Positions 24,978 through 32,872 are shown, counted from the first letter of the stretch. The stretch: DNA of 64,000 nucleotides from Streptomyces sp. CC228A (GCF_021390935.1 NZ_JAJPUI010000011.1:1-64000); one strand, 5' to 3'. Made by a program: numbers and translations. Notes: generated by a model not told the origin, from the letters alone.

Positions 24978-26104
24978 GCGTAGCCGCCTTCCATCGGGTT
25001 GCTGCTGTCGCTGGGGTCGGTTTTCTTCTTGGCCTCGCGGGACAAGACGGTGCGGACGTAGGGCGCGTCGACGGTGATGCGGTTGATGCGCTGGACGCGG
25101 TCGACGATGTCGGCGGCCTTCGGCTTGGGGCCGAGCGCGGCGGCGGCGTCGAGGATGGCCTGCGCTTTGAAGCCGCGGGGGAGTTCGTTGACCTGCGGCG
25201 CATCATGATGCGCATCGCCGTTGTCGTCCCGGTCGAGGGTGGTGTGCGGCGGGGGGCCGTTGAGGACGAGGGCGACCTGTACGGCGTCGACGATGACGCC
25301 GTAGCCGATGAGGAGCGAGGCGAGTTCCGCGGGCGGCATGTCGGGATGCGCATCGTGGGCGATGCGGATCGCATCAGCGGGATCCATCTCGGCGAAGCGG
25401 CGCCGCAGTACCTCGGTGGCGGAGTGCCGCGGCGGTGCGGGGGCGGCGGTCGGCGTGGTGGGGGAGACGGTGAGCATGTCGGCGAGGGCGGTGTCGGCGC
25501 CGTGGCGGAGCCGTTCGCGCTGCACGTCGATCAGGTCGGCGCCGAGCTCGGTGTCGCCGATGCCGATGCGCTTGGCGAGGCGCCAGGAGATGCGTTCGGA
25601 GCGCTTGCGGGCGTGGCTGCTGGGGTGGTTGGCGGCGCGGGCCTGGTGGTAGGCGAGGCGTTGGACGGCGGCGGCGTTGCGGCGGAGCGCTTCGGTGTCG
25701 GCGCCGGTGCGGTAGACCACGACGCGGCGGGCGATGAAGGCCGTGCCCTCGGCGGCCGCGGACATCGCCATCGGCGTGATGGCGTACACGACGGCTTCGC
25801 GGACCGTGTCGGCCACGGTGATGCCGGTGGCGGCGGCCGCGGCCGGGGCGAGCCACAGCCCGGCCCGCACGGGGGCGGGGGCGGTCTGGCCGAGCATGGT
25901 CACGCCGAGCATCACCAGGGCGAGGATGAGGACGACGCCTTCGCCGGCGGCGACGACGCCGGCGGCGGTCGCGGCGCGGCCGAACTCGGTGGCGATGTTG
26001 GTGTAGGTGCCCCAGGCGCCCAAGCCGCCGACGGCGGCCATGAGCAGGGCGGCGGCGATCAGGACGGCTGCCTGGCCGCGGGTGAGGCGGGTGCTGGCGG
26101 TCAC
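24974..26104 (-). CDS. Conjugal-transfer/spread-type membrane protein
   Basis: The protein has 376 residues from GTG 26104. The first ~130 residues contain about four transmembrane segments (GQAAVLIAAALLMAAVGGLG, VVAAGEGVVLILALVMLGVT and others). The next part is basic and helical (RAANHPSSHARKRSERISWR), and the C-terminal third is Ala/Pro-rich with a final helical domain (LDRDDNGDAHHDAPQVNEL lies in the linker). Closely similar proteins in Streptomyces are labelled conjugal transfer or Spd-like. No TraB/FtsK-type motor is encoded here, so the role in a phage is uncertain. Confidence 0.72.
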   Translation of the reverse strand: MTASTRLTRGQAAVLIAAALLMAAVGGLGAWGTYTNIATEFGRAATAAGVVAAGEGVVLILALVMLGVTMLGQTAPAPVRAGLWLAPAAAAATGITVADTVREAVVYAITPMAMSAAAEGTAFIARRVVVYRTGADTEALRRNAAAVQRLAYHQARAANHPSSHARKRSERISWRLAKRIGIGDTELGADLIDVQRERLRHGADTALADMLTVSPTTPTAAPAPPRHSATEVLRRRFAEMDPADAIRIAHDAHPDMPPAELASLLIGYGVIVDAVQVALVLNGPPPHTTLDRDDNGDAHHDAPQVNELPRGFKAQAILDAAAALGPKPKAADIVDRVQRINRITVDAPYVRTVLSREAKKKTDPSDSSNPMEGGYA

Positions 26105-26466
26105 CGGTCCTCCTCGGCGGCGTGCAGGGCGGACAGTTCCCGGGCGAGGTGCCGCAGCCGGGCGGCGTGTGCGACGAGGGCGGCGGCGAGCCCGTCGACT
26201 CCGACCGGCGTGAGGGTCTGGGCGAACCCGGACTGCTCGACGTACAGGCCGGTCGTGTTCGGCCGGGCGCCGTAGGGGAACCTCACGAGCTGGGCAACGT
26301 GCAGCGGCTCGCCCTCGTGGACCAGGACGTGCTCGGGCCCGGTGTGGGACAGGTCGGCGCGGTACCCGGCCGGGTGCCCGGTGTGGCCGGTGCACCAGGC
26401 CGGGCAGGTGAGGGTGACGGGGCCGTGGTCGATGGTGCGCACCGTGACGGTGCGGCGGGCGGTCAT
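26101..26466 (-). CDS. DUF6907-like protein
   Basis: The protein has 121 residues, start ATG 26466, overlapping both neighbours by 4 bp. The core TCPAWCTGHTGHPAGYRADL and GLYVEQSGFAQTLTPVGVDG matches a common Streptomyces family often found on mobile elements, with a CxxxC-H pattern. The C-terminus is a helix (LAAALVAHAARLRHLARELS). Its role is unknown; transfer-module context. Confidence 0.7.
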   Translation of the reverse strand: MTARRTVTVRTIDHGPVTLTCPAWCTGHTGHPAGYRADLSHTGPEHVLVHEGEPLHVAQLVRFPYGARPNTTGLYVEQSGFAQTLTPVGVDGLAAALVAHAARLRHLARELSALHAAEEDR

Positions 26467-26678
26467 CGGGCATCCTCGACGTCGAGGGCGCTCAGGAGGT
26501 GCCGCAGGCGCTGCTCCAGGGTGACGGCGGCGCGGATCATGGCGGCCGGGTCGTGGATGTCGGCGCCCTGCTGTTCGGCGAGGGCCTGCCGGGCGAGGTA
26601 GCGGGCCAAGTCGAGGGGCGGGGTCCAGCCGGTGTCGTCTCGGCCGGCGTCGTAGAGGGCCTGGGCGTGGATGGTCAC
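26463..26678 (-). CDS. Small hypothetical protein of the transfer-like operon
   Basis: The protein has 71 residues from GTG 26678. It is helical with an aromatic-proline N-terminal segment (GWTPPLDLARYLARQALAEQ) and a C-terminal helix (TLEQRLRHLLSALDVEDAR). It overlaps the next gene by 4 bp. No family recognised. Confidence 0.65.
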   Translation of the reverse strand: MTIHAQALYDAGRDDTGWTPPLDLARYLARQALAEQQGADIHDPAAMIRAAVTLEQRLRHLLSALDVEDAR

Positions 26679-27073
26679 TGGCCACCGCCGTAGCGCGCGG
26701 GGTCGCAGATGCGGCAGACGTGCTCCGCGCCGCCGTCGTGGCAGTTGTCGACGCACATGCGGCACCACGGCGTCTCGCGGTAGCGGGCCTGCCCGTCAAA
26801 GCGGGGGTCCGACGGGGCGAAGTCGCGAAGGCACCGCCGGCACCGCCGCTGCTCCCGCTCGGCCGCCGCGGCCTCTTCGGCGGCCATCCTCCGGTGCAGG
26901 TAGTCGATGTACCAGGAGAAGTCGGCCGGGTCCTCGGCCAGTGCGGCGCTGGCCACGCCGTGGACCTCCGTGGCACGGGCGACGATCCGCGCGTCGTAGT
27001 CCGGCACACCGTAGGGCAGGGTCAGGGCATCGATGACGGCCTGGAGGAGTTCGCGTGTGGGGTCCTGGCTCAC
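26675..27073 (-). CDS. Cysteine-rich zinc-binding protein
   Basis: The protein has 132 residues. The N-terminal half is helical (LLQAVIDALTLPYGVPDYDA). The C-terminal half carries several CxxC pairs: CRRCLRDFAPSD, WCRMCVDNCHDGG and HVCRICD, enough for two zinc sites. It probably binds DNA or a protein partner. It is part of the same leftward operon with 4-bp overlaps. Confidence 0.7.
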   Translation of the reverse strand: MSQDPTRELLQAVIDALTLPYGVPDYDARIVARATEVHGVASAALAEDPADFSWYIDYLHRRMAAEEAAAAEREQRRCRRCLRDFAPSDPRFDGQARYRETPWCRMCVDNCHDGGAEHVCRICDPARYGGGQ

Positions 27074-27387
27074 AGGTGCTCACCCCTCGCGATGCGGCGG
27101 AGGACGAGGGCGTACTCGCCGCGGGTTGTGTCGCGTTCGACGCGGGGGGCGTGCTGGAGGACGTCCTGCTCGACGGTCCGCGAGGCGCGGGTGTCGGCGC
27201 CGTGGCGGGCCTCGGTGTAGCGGAGGGCGAGGGCGAGGCGGGTGGCCTCCCGCATGGGGTCGCCGGGGCGCTCGGTGGTGAGGCGGTCGGCGATCAGCAG
27301 GAGAACGGCGCGGGCGTCGACCCAGGCACGGAGCTGCGCGCCGAGCTGGGCGGCGGCGGGGCCGTGAACGGGGTGGTTGTGGTTCAC
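27070..27387 (-). CDS. Small helical protein of the transfer-like operon
   Basis: The protein has 105 residues, all helical, from GTG 27387 overlapping the upstream stop by 4 bp. It includes a long helix (QLGAQLRAWVDARAVLLLIA) and a basic C-terminal end (TRGEYALVLRRIARGEHL). No family recognised. Confidence 0.65.
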   Translation of the reverse strand: MNHNHPVHGPAAAQLGAQLRAWVDARAVLLLIADRLTTERPGDPMREATRLALALRYTEARHGADTRASRTVEQDVLQHAPRVERDTTRGEYALVLRRIARGEHL

Positions 27388-27542
27388 CGGGACACCTCCG
27401 GGCGGATGGTGCCGGTGATGCCGGCCGCGGTGGCGCGCACGGTGGTGGTCCGGCCGCCGTGGCGGCGGATGATGCCGACGGCGATGAGGCGCCGTGGGGG
27501 TTGCGGGGTGCTGGTGTGGGTGGGCATGGCAAGGTTGGCCAT
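27384..27542 (-). CDS. Small basic protein, first gene of the leftward operon
   Basis: The protein has 52 residues from ATG 27542, with AAGGAG 8 nt upstream. It is proline- and arginine-rich (TPQPPRRLIAVGIIRRHGGR). As the first gene behind the promoter at 27,666-27,694 it heads the ~4-kb operon. No family recognised. Confidence 0.65.
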   Translation of the reverse strand: MANLAMPTHTSTPQPPRRLIAVGIIRRHGGRTTTVRATAAGITGTIRPEVSR

Positions 27543-27651
27543 AGCCGACTCCTTGGTAGGTCAGGGAGTACGCCCGGCGTGCCGGGCTCGGTCAGGCCCT
27601 CGTTCGGTGTTCGCTGCACCGCACGGGGGCCGCATTGTTTGCGCACTTCAA

Positions 27652-27700
27652 GGTGGCTAGCCACCACTGTAGCGGGGGGATAGACCGGTGGCAAGCCACC
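27652..27700 (-). promoter_or_regulatory. Leftward promoter with two palindromic operators
   Basis: Leftward -35 TTGCCA (27694-27689) and -10 TACAGT (27671-27666) are separated by exactly 17 bp. A perfect palindrome GGTGGCTAGCCACC lies at 27652-27665, just past the -10, and a near-copy GGTGGCAAGCCACC at 27687-27700 covers the -35. Start-to-start distance is 35 bp. The RHH gene at 27717 starts 16 bp away on the other strand and is the likely repressor of both directions. Confidence 0.75.
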
Positions 27701-27716
27701 ATGAGAGACTGGCGGC

Positions 27717-27905
27717 ATGCCGTCAGTCCACAAGAACCCCGCGAAGACGTTCCGTCCCGAGCCTGAGCTGTACGAGCGGGCCAAGGCGGCCGTCGCCGAG
27801 GTCGGCTCGGACATGAACGGCCACCTCGTCGCCTTCCTGCGGTGGCTCACCCACGAGACGGATGAGCTGCCCCCGCGGCCGGCGAAGCCGCGCGAGCCTC
27901 GCTGA
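27717..27905 (+). CDS. Ribbon-helix-helix-type regulator
   Basis: The protein has 62 residues. The N-terminal part (KTFRPEPELYERAKAAVAEV) forms a beta strand and helix, followed by a second helix (HLVAFLRWLTHETDEL), the ribbon-helix-helix arrangement common to small actinobacterial plasmid and phage repressors. It is divergent to the 27,542-23,882 operon and sits beside the paired operators, so autoregulation and operon repression are likely. Its last 59 bp overlap the convergent gene. Confidence 0.75.
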   Translation: MPSVHKNPAKTFRPEPELYERAKAAVAEVGSDMNGHLVAFLRWLTHETDELPPRPAKPREPR

Positions 27906-28032
27906 TCGTCCGCATCACCTCGGCGGCGTGCCGCGCACAGATCAGCGCCTCACCGTCCGGCACCAGAGCCTCGGCCGTACAGCGGTCACCGCGGAAGTTG
28001 GTCATGCGACAGGTCACGATGCGCTCAGCCAC
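27847..28032 (-). CDS. Small Cys/His protein, antisense overlap with the RHH gene
   Basis: The protein has 61 residues with a CRMTNFRGDRC...CARH pattern, a possible zinc finger. It overlaps the RHH gene's 3' end by 59 bp on the opposite strand and the next leftward gene by 19 bp. Convergent transcripts would be partly antisense, which may contribute to control. No function known. Confidence 0.6.
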   Translation of the reverse strand: MAERIVTCRMTNFRGDRCTAEALVPDGEALICARHAAEVMRTISEARAASPAAGAAHPSRG

Positions 28033-28676
28033 GGCTCCTCCTCCTGCTGCTCGTCACGCTTGATCAGCTCCTTCAGTCCTGTCCAGGTCGCGGGTGGGAA
28101 CGCGCACCCGCACCAGCGGCACGTCACCGCCTTCTCGCCCGGGTAGTGCCGGAGGACCGCGCCGCAGATGTTCCCGCTCGGGTCGGCCGCCGGGCATGCG
28201 CCGAGGCGCCGCCCACGCTCTGCTGGCTCGGGTGGGTTCACGATCGAGGCGACATCGCGCTCCAGGTCGCGGATCTCCTCCGCGAACGCGCCGGCCGCCG
28301 GCCAGCTGCTGGCGATCCAGTCGAGGTTCATGGCGAGGGCCCGGGCGGCGCGGACGACGCGGCGCTCCGTCAGCCCGGTGCAGTCGGGTTCGCTCCAGCC
28401 GCGGTCGGCCTGCATGGCGGTGCGCCAGTCCTCCAGGACGCCGACTATGCCGCCGGGGCCGCGGAGGTTCAGGGCGGGCTCGTACACGGGCAGCGGCGCG
28501 TCCACAGCCTGTGTGCGGCCGTACTGGGCGGAGCCGTGGGCGCCGGGCGGCAGGAAGGCGGCCAGCGCGTCGTACAGCTTCGGTATGCGGTCGAGCCGGC
28601 GGGCGGTGGCGAGCGTGCATTCGGGGCACAGGTAGCCGTCGGTCTCGTTCCGCTCGCAGAGCAGGCAGTCGGTCAT
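28014..28676 (-). CDS. Zinc-finger protein of the actinophage early region
   Basis: The protein has 220 residues. N-terminal CLLCERNETDGYLCPEC forms a zinc knuckle. A helical middle (LTERRVVRAARALAMNLDWI) precedes a C-terminal CRWCGC within an ATWTGLKELIKRDEQQEEE tail, a common arrangement in actinophage proteins upstream of ssb. A DNA-binding role is plausible. Confidence 0.68.
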   Translation of the reverse strand: MTDCLLCERNETDGYLCPECTLATARRLDRIPKLYDALAAFLPPGAHGSAQYGRTQAVDAPLPVYEPALNLRGPGGIVGVLEDWRTAMQADRGWSEPDCTGLTERRVVRAARALAMNLDWIASSWPAAGAFAEEIRDLERDVASIVNPPEPAERGRRLGACPAADPSGNICGAVLRHYPGEKAVTCRWCGCAFPPATWTGLKELIKRDEQQEEEPWLSAS

Positions 28677-28707
28677 GGGGTCACTGCTCCTCGCAGGGGT
28701 GGGGTGA

Positions 28708-28732
28708 GGGGCGGCCCTGGGAGGGCCGCCCC
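28708..28732 (-). terminator. Hairpin between ssb and the downstream gene
   Basis: GGGGCGGCCC (28708-28717) and GGGCCGCCCC (28723-28732) form a perfect 10-bp stem with a 5-nt loop, 11 bp beyond the ssb stop. No T-run; it may be a processing or attenuation site. Confidence 0.5.
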
Positions 28733-28743
28733 GGGAGGGCGGG

Positions 28744-29262
28744 TCAGAAGGGCGTTCCCTCGGAGTGGTGGGCCCCCTGCTGGGGGGTGGGCCGCGGTGG
28801 CTGCTGGCCCCACCCGGCGCCCGCTGTGGCCTGCTGGGCGGGCCTCGCGCCGCCCCGTCCGCCGCTGGTGGGCGCCGGGTCGGGCTGTCGGCCGCTGGCG
28901 GTGTTCTTCGTGACCTTCGCGGAGGCGCGGAGGAGGGACGGGCCGACCTCGTCGGCGTCGATCTCGAACACGGTGCGCTTGACGCCTTCGCGGTCCTCGT
29001 AGCTGCGCTGCTTGAGGCGGCCGTGGACGATGACGCGCATGCCCTTGGTGAGGGTCTCGGCGGCGTTCTCGGCGGCCTGGCGCCAGACGGAGCAGGTGAG
29101 GAACAGAGCTTCGCCGTCCTCCCACTCGTTGGTGGTCTTGTTGAACTGCCTCGGGGTGGAGGCGATACGGAACTTGGCGACTGCGGCCCCGGCCGGGGTG
29201 AAGCGGAGTTCGGGGTCGTCGACCAGGTTGCCGACGACGGTGATGGCGGTCTCGCCTGCCAT
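28744..29262 (-). CDS. ssb: Single-stranded DNA-binding protein
   Basis: The protein has 172 residues. Residues 1-110 form an OB fold: ITVVGNLVDDPELRFTPAG, then IASTPRQFNKTTNEWEDGEA and VHGRLKQRSYEDREGVKRTV. A Gly/Pro/Gln-rich linker follows. The last residues are HSEGTPF rather than the acidic DDIPF-type tip, so host-protein docking may differ. It protects single-stranded DNA during phage replication and is encoded near the candidate origin and primase-helicase. Confidence 0.93.
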   Translation of the reverse strand: MAGETAITVVGNLVDDPELRFTPAGAAVAKFRIASTPRQFNKTTNEWEDGEALFLTCSVWRQAAENAAETLTKGMRVIVHGRLKQRSYEDREGVKRTVFEIDADEVGPSLLRASAKVTKNTASGRQPDPAPTSGGRGGARPAQQATAGAGWGQQPPRPTPQQGAHHSEGTPF

Positions 29263-29283
29263 GGCGGACTCCTTCTGAGGTGG

Positions 29284-29309
29284 GCTGCTGAGCCGGATGA
29301 CTCAGCAGC
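29284..29309 (-). promoter_or_regulatory. Hairpin overlapping the stop codon upstream of ssb
   Basis: GCTGCTGAG (29284-29292) pairs with CTCAGCAGC (29301-29309), a 9-bp perfect stem and 8-nt loop. It spans the stop of the upstream gene and lies 22 bp before the ssb start; it may insulate or stabilise the ssb mRNA. Confidence 0.45.
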
Positions 29310-29769
29310 GGGTGCTGGGCAGAGGGCCGGGCCGAAGTCCGTGGGCCCGGCAGGAGGTGTGTGCGTTAGACGGACGCCTCGGCGGCGGGCGCCGCTTCGG
29401 CCTCGGCGCTTCAGGCGCGGCCTCCGGCTCGGTCTCGGTCGTGGGTCCCGGTCGAGCGGCGGGGCGCTCCCGGCCGTCGAGAGACAGCACGCGGTCCGGG
29501 ACTGTTCCATTTGGAACAGTCGCCAGCTCCCGGTGGACCGTGCCGATGCCGATGCCGGTAGCTGACGAGATAGCCCGGACGCTCAGCCCGGACTCTCGGA
29601 GGGACGCCACGACTTCCTGCCGTTCCTCCCTCGGGAGCCGGAGCCGTGCCGTGCCGAATTCAGCGGTGCAGTAGGCGTCCCACGTCTCGTAGCCGAGGGC
29701 GGGCCAGGCGACGGTTCCCTCGCGCGTGCCGAAGATGGCTGCTGCGCGGTTGTGGAAGTCGTTGGTCAT
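29302..29769 (-). CDS. HTH DNA-binding protein of the replication region
   Basis: The protein has 155 residues. The N-terminal part recognises WPALGYETWDAYCTAEFG, then a helix-turn-helix (VRAISSATGIGIGTVHRELA), and GTVPDRVLSLDGRERPA, a motif I associate with actinophage regulators. The C-terminal third is Pro/Arg-rich. ParB-like or replication-control roles are possible. It is transcribed into ssb. Confidence 0.72.
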   Translation of the reverse strand: MTNDFHNRAAAIFGTREGTVAWPALGYETWDAYCTAEFGTARLRLPREERQEVVASLRESGLSVRAISSATGIGIGTVHRELATVPNGTVPDRVLSLDGRERPAARPGPTTETEPEAAPEAPRPKRRPPPRRPSNAHTSCRAHGLRPGPLPSTRC

Positions 29770-29795
29770 CTCGTTCTCCTCGAGGAGTGGGCCGG

Positions 29796-30038
29796 TCAGG
29801 CGTCGCTGGCGGGGTCGTGGTCGGGCCTGTAGACAACGCTGCGTGCGTGGTCTGCGAAGGAGCCCACGGTCAAGAAGATCGGCGGGTAGCCCTGCCCGCC
29901 CTCGACGGCGGGCAGGAGGATGTCGCCGTCGTCGTCGTCGGTCGAGGCCTTCCAGGCGATGACCGGGTCGAGGTACTCGCCTTCGTCGTCGGTTTCACGG
30001 ACGTACCAGCCGGGAGCGGCGGGGAGAAAGGTGCTCAT
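29796..30038 (-). CDS. Small acidic protein next to the candidate origin
   Basis: The protein has 80 residues from ATG 30038, with GGAGG 9 bp upstream. It is rich in Asp and Glu in the middle (WKASTDDDDGDILLPAVEGG). It lies just left of the DnaA-box-like array. No family recognised. Confidence 0.65.
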   Translation of the reverse strand: MSTFLPAAPGWYVRETDDEGEYLDPVIAWKASTDDDDGDILLPAVEGGQGYPPIFLTVGSFADHARSVVYRPDHDPASDA

Positions 30039-30054
30039 GGGGTCCTCCGGTTGA

Positions 30055-30234
30055 TGTGGACGTGGACGGTCGATGTGGACGTGGACAACGTGGACAGCCG
30101 TCCACGTCTGCCTGTCTCGCGTCGCGTGAGTGAGATTGGTGTTTGTTTTGTCCCTTTATGTACTAGTTAGGAGAGGGTGAGCTATCTCGGGACAGGTGGA
30201 CGTGGACAGCTGTCCACACGTCCACATGTCCACA
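30055..30234. other. Candidate phage replication origin: clustered DnaA-box-like repeats
   Basis: Eleven copies of GTGGAC or its reverse GTCCAC fall in two clusters: 30056-30105 (five direct, one inverted) and 30196-30233 (two direct, three inverted). Several are within one or two bases of the Streptomyces DnaA box TTGTCCACA: CTGTCCACA (30210-30218), ACGTCCACA (30218-30226) and ATGTCCACA (30226-30234). A 16-bp palindrome GTGGACAGCTGTCCAC lies at 30202-30217 and its near-copy at 30090-30105. The 90 bp between the clusters is AT-richer (GTTTGTTTTGTCCCTTTATG). It lies beside the primase-helicase gene. Confidence 0.75.
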
Positions 30235-30238
30235 TCGC

Positions 30239-32872
30239 TCACTCCGTCTGGACACAGACCCGGTCACCTTCGACGAACACCCACTCGTGGGCTTCGGCAA
30301 CCTCCACGGCGCGACGGAGGAACTCCCGGTCGCTGCTGCGCAGCCGCCTGTTCAGCTCACCGAAGGTGATGCCGCCGACCGCGGACGCGTGCTTCTTCAC
30401 GAGCCGGGCGATGCGCTGCAGCGTGCGATCCGTATCGGTCTTGGCCTGGTGTGCACGGAGCTCCTGGGCGACCTTGGCGTCCTGCTCGCGGCGCCGTGCG
30501 GCCTCCGCCTCGCGCTCTGCTCGGCGGATGAGCGTTGCGCGAACGGCGCAGGAGGACTGCCACACGACCTCGGCGAGGCCCCAGTCCTCTTCCGTCGCCT
30601 CGGTCCTGCCACCGTCGAGCAGCGCTAGCAGGGCGGTCAGCTTCACCTTCATCAGGTTCGCGTGGCCGTCGAGTTCGTCGATCTCCAACTCGCCCCGGTT
30701 GCGAGCGACGTGTTCGGCCCACAGCATCCGGCGGATCCGCTCGGGCAGCACGATGTCTAGTTCGCTGGTGGGCTGGAGCGAAGCAGGGTTCACCGGCAGA
30801 GGCCCCGGAGAGGCCGGCGGTTCGTCCGGGATCGACGGGTCGGCGGCCCACGCCCACAGGAATCGTTGTGGTGTGCCGGTGCTCGCGTCTGCGATGACCG
30901 GCATTGCCGTTGAGGGCTGGAATCCGACGACCATGCCCAGGCTGTACGACCCAGCGGCCACATACCGAGTTCGTTCTTCGGACGCGTTGGTCTGGCCGAG
31001 GGTCTCGCCGATCGCCGCGCGGCGCAGGGTCTCACCAAGGACGCTGCCCGCGCGCTCGGCCAGGCGGGCCAGGGTCTGGCCTTCGTCGACGTAGAAGTAG
31101 GCGTTGTGCCGGACCTGCTTGCGGACCTTCTTCGTGACGGGGTCGCCCTTGAGTGGGCCCTTGGCGTGGATCTCGCCTGTCTCCTCGTCGACAGTGCCCA
31201 TGAACGCTTCGGCGATTCCTTCGCCCGAGCCGATGGGCAGGCCGTCCCGGAACTCGGGGTCGAGCGGAGGGAGCAGCGCGCGGGCCACCTTCGTGCCGAT
31301 CGACTTGCCTCCGCCGGACGCGGCGACGATCGCGACGAACAGGTTGAGGGAGGCGCGGCCACCGATCCCCGAGACCGCGGTGATGCGGTGGGAGATCATC
31401 GCCGACATCCGGGCGAGCAGTGAGTAGAACAGCACGTCACCGCTGGAGCCCTCTGCGTGCGCTGCCTGCCGGATGTGCTGGTGCACGGCACGCCTCGTCC
31501 AGAATTCCTCGGGCAGCAGGCCACGGGGCCGCTTGGGGTCGTCGTCTGCCTCCGATTCATCCGCCGGCGCTGCATCGCTGAGAGGGTCCCCTGTCCACAT
31601 GTCGTCCGGCGGAGGAGGCGGGGCGTCGCGGCGCTGCGCGGGAGGACGGCAGTGCTGCCGCACGCGGGTGAGTACTGCGGCGGGAAGGGCGCGGGCGGGC
31701 GCCTGGGCGTCCTGGTCGAACGCGGCGCGCAGCACGTCGCGGGTGGCCTCGCGCTCGTCGCCGCCGTAGTGCAGGTGCGCCCACAGGGTTGGGACGGTGA
31801 GCTTCCGTCCCGTCGGCTGCTGGCCAACGGGCAGGCCAGACCGCTCGGACCAGTTCACCGCCACGTGGTCATCGCAGACGAGGCTGTGCTCGCTGTCCGC
31901 TGCGCCCTCGGCGCCGGCCGGGCGCAACCACTTCTCCCGGCCGTCAGCGGCCGTGCCGCGGTACGTCCAGCCCTCGGGCTCCAGGACGTCCCGGAACGTC
32001 AGCTCGGCCGCGAGGATGTCGAAGACGCTGGTGCCGCCGCCGGAACGGGGGAAGGCGGCACGACGCGGCGGCGCGGCCGCCGTGGTGCGGCCGGTGCGCG
32101 CGTCGTGCCGGGCCCGCTTCTCCGCAGCGGCCTTCTCCAACAGGGCGCGGGCATCCGGTTCCAGGCGCTGGACGGCCGCGCACATCACAGCCAGGTCGAC
32201 GGGTTCGCCGGTGCCGGGGAAGCTCCCCGTCGGGCGGGGTTCGGCCTTGCGGTTGACCGTGCCGGGAATCCGCATGAGCCGGTCGAGGTTGCCGATCTGC
32301 GTGTCCCATGAGCAGCCGTGAGAGTACGCGGAACCGCCGAGGACGGCCTGCAGGCCCATCGTGAACTGCTCGACTGCCGCGCGGTCCTCGTTGCTGCCGA
32401 TGATGTGCGGCTCGGCAAGGACCCAGATCGGGTTGTAGCCGCCGCCGGACAGCCACCAGCCCGACGGCTCGGGCAAGCCGGACGCCAGGACGATCTCGCG
32501 GACGTGGTCCGCGTCGGCGGGGTGCGGCATGTCGTCCAGGCCGGGCTTGTGGCCGGCCGTACCGAAGTCGCCGTCTGCCCACAGGAACGTCAGCCCGTGT
32601 GCCAGATCCTTGCCACCGCGCCCCTTCGTCGGGTGTTCGCGCAGGGTGGTGACCTGGGTGTAAATCCCCTTCGGGGAGCGCGCGTCGAGGGCGGCCACGT
32701 ACTCGGTAGCCGCAGTGATGCCCGCCTCGTCGGTCGTGAAGCGGCGGCCGACCCACCGGTCCGCGTCGGAGCACACACTGAGCAGGCCGGGCACGTCCTG
32801 GAAGTGGTACACCAGCGACGCGTGAACCAGCTGCTGGTCGGCGGTCAGTTCGACGGGGGGTGCCTGAGTCAC
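30239..32872 (-). CDS. Primase-helicase (AEP/PrimPol-like plus P-loop ATPase)
   Basis: The protein has 877 residues from GTG 32872. The N-terminal region (about 80-210) looks like an archaeo-eukaryotic primase: WADGDFG supplies a DxD pair and RIPGTVNRK is the PGTxNRK-type motif. The central motif, where AEP primases have His, reads SGGGYNPIWVL, so that His is replaced by Asn. The C-terminal ATPase has Walker A ASGGGKSIGTK near residue 520 and a Walker B-like YFYVDEGQ near residue 590, followed by a long helical region. It should unwind and prime DNA at the adjacent origin. Confidence 0.85.
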   Translation of the reverse strand: MTQAPPVELTADQQLVHASLVYHFQDVPGLLSVCSDADRWVGRRFTTDEAGITAATEYVAALDARSPKGIYTQVTTLREHPTKGRGGKDLAHGLTFLWADGDFGTAGHKPGLDDMPHPADADHVREIVLASGLPEPSGWWLSGGGYNPIWVLAEPHIIGSNEDRAAVEQFTMGLQAVLGGSAYSHGCSWDTQIGNLDRLMRIPGTVNRKAEPRPTGSFPGTGEPVDLAVMCAAVQRLEPDARALLEKAAAEKRARHDARTGRTTAAAPPRRAAFPRSGGGTSVFDILAAELTFRDVLEPEGWTYRGTAADGREKWLRPAGAEGAADSEHSLVCDDHVAVNWSERSGLPVGQQPTGRKLTVPTLWAHLHYGGDEREATRDVLRAAFDQDAQAPARALPAAVLTRVRQHCRPPAQRRDAPPPPPDDMWTGDPLSDAAPADESEADDDPKRPRGLLPEEFWTRRAVHQHIRQAAHAEGSSGDVLFYSLLARMSAMISHRITAVSGIGGRASLNLFVAIVAASGGGKSIGTKVARALLPPLDPEFRDGLPIGSGEGIAEAFMGTVDEETGEIHAKGPLKGDPVTKKVRKQVRHNAYFYVDEGQTLARLAERAGSVLGETLRRAAIGETLGQTNASEERTRYVAAGSYSLGMVVGFQPSTAMPVIADASTGTPQRFLWAWAADPSIPDEPPASPGPLPVNPASLQPTSELDIVLPERIRRMLWAEHVARNRGELEIDELDGHANLMKVKLTALLALLDGGRTEATEEDWGLAEVVWQSSCAVRATLIRRAEREAEAARRREQDAKVAQELRAHQAKTDTDRTLQRIARLVKKHASAVGGITFGELNRRLRSSDREFLRRAVEVAEAHEWVFVEGDRVCVQTE

